Shown here: in pieces, positions 61,878 through 64,000 of the stretch | How the letters are laid out: each line of letters opens with the position of its first letter | How positions within the stretch are numbered: the stretch's first letter is position 1 | From: Singulisphaera sp. | GTDB lineage: Bacteria > Planctomycetota > Planctomycetia > Isosphaerales > Isosphaeraceae | Assembly (NCBI GenBank): GCA_027451445.1 | Contig: DAIDJG010000113.1 | Coordinates: 1 to 64,000, forward strand | Direction: 5' to 3' | DNA: 64,000 bases | Made by a program: the position numbers and the translations under genes | The notes under the pieces: model-generated | Told to the model about the DNA's origin: nothing | Seen by the model: the letters and a program-made list of their open reading frames with translations, nothing else | Database searches by the model: none

Positions 61878-62288
61878 GAGTCGGCTCTTACGGCTTTGTG
61901 ATCTTATGAACCGGCTCGTAACATAAGAATGCCGGCGATAGTATTCACAAGCCAGCAGCCGATTTCTCCCTGAAAGCGATAAAGTTAGGCTATTTCGACC
62001 TCAGTGGCACGTCTGACAGGTCCGTTCGGTGCTGGACGGGGTTGGAGGCGCCCCAACGGACGGTGGAGTCCATCGCCGCGCACCGCATGCCTTTTGCGAG
62101 CGCGGAGCCTATTCTCCCCCATCCCAAACAGGACCGGGGGAACAGGCGAAGGCGTTAACTTAAGACGTAATTTGGTCTCCTCTCGAAAAGGAGTGGGATT
62201 GTCGACGCCTGTGCACGCCAGCGGGCACGCTTTCTGGCGGCCCATCGCGGTTGGCGAATGCACAAGCAGACGAACGTTACTCCTGAGT
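61878..62288. other. Intergenic region, nothing recognised
   Basis: 411 bp between the truncated kinase gene and the exported protein gene on the same strand. The part near 61900-61990 is lower in G+C and probably holds the promoter of the exported protein gene. Short frames here look like chance. No hairpin or repeat stands out. Confidence 0.4.
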
Positions 62289-64000
62289 TTACCGAGGCCG
62301 TGAGACAGGCGCGGTGTCCCCTGCTCGAGGGACAGGCGGCCGCGGGCGGTCGCTGCAAAAGAGCACGTAACGGCCGTCGGGCGAAATCGCGAGGCCCTTG
62401 AGGACGTTGTCGAAGTGGTCGGGCTCCAACCGTCGTGGCACATCCGGCGTGTCCCGATCGAGACAGTAAAGGGCCATGCCTCGCGGCCCCGCGCCGACGA
62501 AGACGCAACGGCGTGCGGCCGCCGAGTACACGGGGTAGGATGGGCTGACGTCGAGCCTGGCAGTTTGGCGCCAGAGAACTTCGGTCCGCTGCGGCCGCGC
62601 AGGATTGCGGACGTTGAACAGGGCTATAAGTGCCTCGTCCTTATCCGGCATCGCTGCAATGATGGTGTCCTCGCCGGCCCATTCGGGATTGGAGTAGTAG
62701 GTATCCAGGCCGGCGATCGGACGCGACGATCCGTCGAGGTTCGCGAGCAACAACTCGCAAGGCAGGGAAAAGCCGACGATCAGGAGCCGTCGACCATCGG
62801 GCGACCACTTCGGGCGCCCGGGGTCCGCGACTCGGCGCGGCGCGGACCCGTCGATCCCCATGATGTAGATACCAGCCGGCCGATCGTTACCGGACAGGAG
62901 TTGGAACGCAATGTGCTGGCCATCGGGCGAGAAGCTCGGACAATTTCCCTCGCCCAGGTCGGTCAGCCCGCGCGACGAAATCATTTTGATGCGTGTGCGG
63001 CCGAACTTAGCGCCGGGGGACGCATCGAAAGCGAGTCGCTCGCCGTCGTTCGCCCAGCAGGGCGACCCGCACCAAAAATAGCCGGGGTCGGGCTCGGCGG
63101 CAACGCGGGTTACGGTGTGCTCGAGCACGTCGATCATGAACAGCCCAAACCGCTCGGCCTCGCTGGGGGCAAGAGGGGCCGGAGCGTGCTTCAGGTGGGC
63201 GACGAGCTTGTTGACGCCCGGCGGCACGTCGGCAAATTCTCCGGTGCGTGAACGAGCGGAGGACCTTGCGCCCTTGGTGGACGGCTGCCCCGTCGTGCCC
63301 TCGATGCGGTCTTGACGGGCCGTCGCTTCGAATGGGGAGAGGCCCGCCGCTGCCGGACGGGCGTCCGTCCATTCCCGGGCGACTCGGACGACCCTGCGCC
63401 CGCCCCGCTCGACGGTGATGACCTCATCGCGAATCGGCACCCCGTTCTTCACGGTCGTCACGGCGTGCGTTCCGGGACGCACACGGATTTCCTGCGGACC
63501 TGCGCCGTTGAGGACCAGCTCCTCGCCATCGACGCGAACCTTGACGTCGGGGTCGTCGACCTCCACGAGCAACGTGCCACCGGCCAGTTGGATGCGGATC
63601 AGCGTGGCGATGTGCTGCACGGCCTGGTGGACAGGGTCGGAGGCTCCCGCCGCGACGATCAAACCGCCGAGCGCGAGCACCCCGGCGGCCACCATCCGCC
63701 GGTTTCGCAGCCGCTTTTGCTTCCTAGGCTGCTCCGGCGCGGGCACGCCTTTAGGGTTGTGCAGGTGCGCCAGCCAGCGTCCCAACAAGTCGGCGACCTC
63801 AGCAGCCGATTGGAAGCGATCGTCCGGGTCCCTGGCATGCAACCGCGCGATGATGTCGGCCAGCCATTCGGGGACGTCGGGGTTGACCTCGCGGATCGGC
63901 CGTGGGCTCTCGTCACTCACCCGGCGCAGGACGGCCACGGTCGACCCCGCACGGTAGGGCGGCCGTCCGCATGCCATCGCGTACAACACGCTCCCGAGGC
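62289..64000 (-). CDS. Ser/Thr protein kinase with PEGA and TolB-like propeller domains (5' end outside window)
   Basis: The last ~571 residues of a receptor kinase; the frame is open to the right edge (LGSVLYAMACGRPPYRAGSTVAV is the C-lobe of the kinase domain, helices F-G). The catalytic loop, DFG and ATP-binding lobe lie beyond the window. After DPDDRFQSAAEVADLLGRWL, which ends the kinase fold, come a basic juxtamembrane segment and one membrane helix (MVAAGVLALGGLIVAAG). Outside the cytoplasm, a PEGA-like module (GGTLLVEVDDPDVKVRVDGE, RVRPGTHAVTTVKNG) leads to a TolB/PD40-type propeller (GNCPSFSPDGQHIAFQ, RPKWSPDGRRLLIVGF, RCVFVGAGPRG). The external part may bind a cell-wall or secreted ligand. 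Confidence 0.87.
   Translation of the reverse strand, partial: LGSVLYAMACGRPPYRAGSTVAVLRRVSDESPRPIREVNPDVPEWLADIIARLHARDPDDRFQSAAEVADLLGRWLAHLHNPKGVPAPEQPRKQKRLRNRRMVAAGVLALGGLIVAAGASDPVHQAVQHIATLIRIQLAGGTLLVEVDDPDVKVRVDGEELVLNGAGPQEIRVRPGTHAVTTVKNGVPIRDEVITVERGGRRVVRVAREWTDARPAAAGLSPFEATARQDRIEGTTGQPSTKGARSSARSRTGEFADVPPGVNKLVAHLKHAPAPLAPSEAERFGLFMIDVLEHTVTRVAAEPDPGYFWCGSPCWANDGERLAFDASPGAKFGRTRIKMISSRGLTDLGEGNCPSFSPDGQHIAFQLLSGNDRPAGIYIMGIDGSAPRRVADPGRPKWSPDGRRLLIVGFSLPCELLLANLDGSSRPIAGLDTYYSNPEWAGEDTIIAAMPDKDEALIALFNVRNPARPQRTEVLWRQTARLDVSPSYPVYSAAARRCVFVGAGPRGMALYCLDRDTPDVPRRLEPDHFDNVLKGLAISPDGRYVLFCSDRPRPPVPRAGDTAPVSRPR

Overview
The window looks like chromosomal DNA from a member of the Planctomycetota, probably an Isosphaerales/Gemmatales-type lineage. 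The evidence is a G+C-rich base composition, a giant exported protein with an LEERTLLA-type N-terminal signature, a pseudopilin of the DUF1559 type, a DUF1549/DUF1553 cytochrome protein paired with a Tat-exported DUF1501 protein, and three PknB-like Ser/Thr kinases. I saw no rRNA, tRNA, CRISPR array, transposase or prophage gene.

Layout. 1-7562 (-) is one huge exported peptidase/beta-helix gene that runs off the left edge. 8217-14095 (-) holds an S55-type protease, an exported beta-propeller, a pseudopilin-like protein and a HAD phosphatase. 14396-18926 (-) holds a small membrane protein, a kinase fused to a YbjN/chaperone-like domain, 6-phosphogluconate dehydrogenase and a second HAD hydrolase. 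A tail-anchored kinase (19263-20558, +) faces a compact cobalamin operon (31011 down to 20571, -): cobD, cobQ, cbiB, cbiX, cobI, a cobJ-cbiC fusion, cbiD, cobL and a translationally coupled membrane protein. 31102-37421 carries an epimerase-like protein, then a lipid or small-molecule set: alpha/beta hydrolase, SAM methyltransferase, GH3 acyl-adenylating enzyme, acyl carrier protein and alkaline-phosphatase-superfamily enzyme. 37699-44539 (+) is an envelope-glycan set: Wza-like lipoprotein, UDP-galactopyranose-mutase-like flavoenzyme, rhomboid protease, Gfo/Idh/MocA oxidoreductase, sugar isomerase-like TIM barrel and a membrane GT2. 51956 down to 44809 (-) is a housekeeping run: def, fmt, miaB, an SMI1/KNR4 protein and glnE. 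57638 down to 52226 (-) is the DUF1549/DUF1553, DUF1501 and beta-propeller operon. A sigma-54 activator diverges from it (57924-59771, +). The right end has two exported proteins of unknown function and a truncated kinase with PEGA and TolB-like propeller domains.

The most interesting unit is 52226-59771. The activator carries a TIM-barrel domain like the Tm-1/'PEP hydrolase' family in place of a usual receiver domain, followed by an intact sigma-54 AAA+ domain (GAFTGA) and a Fis-type HTH. In the divergent intergenic region I find a near-consensus -24/-12 promoter (TGGCACG-N4-ATGC) pointing at the cytochrome/DUF1501 operon. Two copies of a 16-bp palindrome, 33 bp apart, lie about 180-210 bp upstream of it, where enhancer sites are expected. 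One copy also covers the predicted -10 element of the activator's own promoter. Together these suggest a small-molecule-sensing sigma-54 circuit controlling this planctomycete-specific exported module.

Repeat elements are a second theme. A ~185-bp palindromic element appears to have inserted in frame inside cbiB. A 165-bp element with 55-bp inverted arms lies between the GT2 gene and glnE. A 20-bp-stem hairpin lies upstream of def, and a smaller hairpin lies in front of the beta-propeller gene near 12.1 kb.
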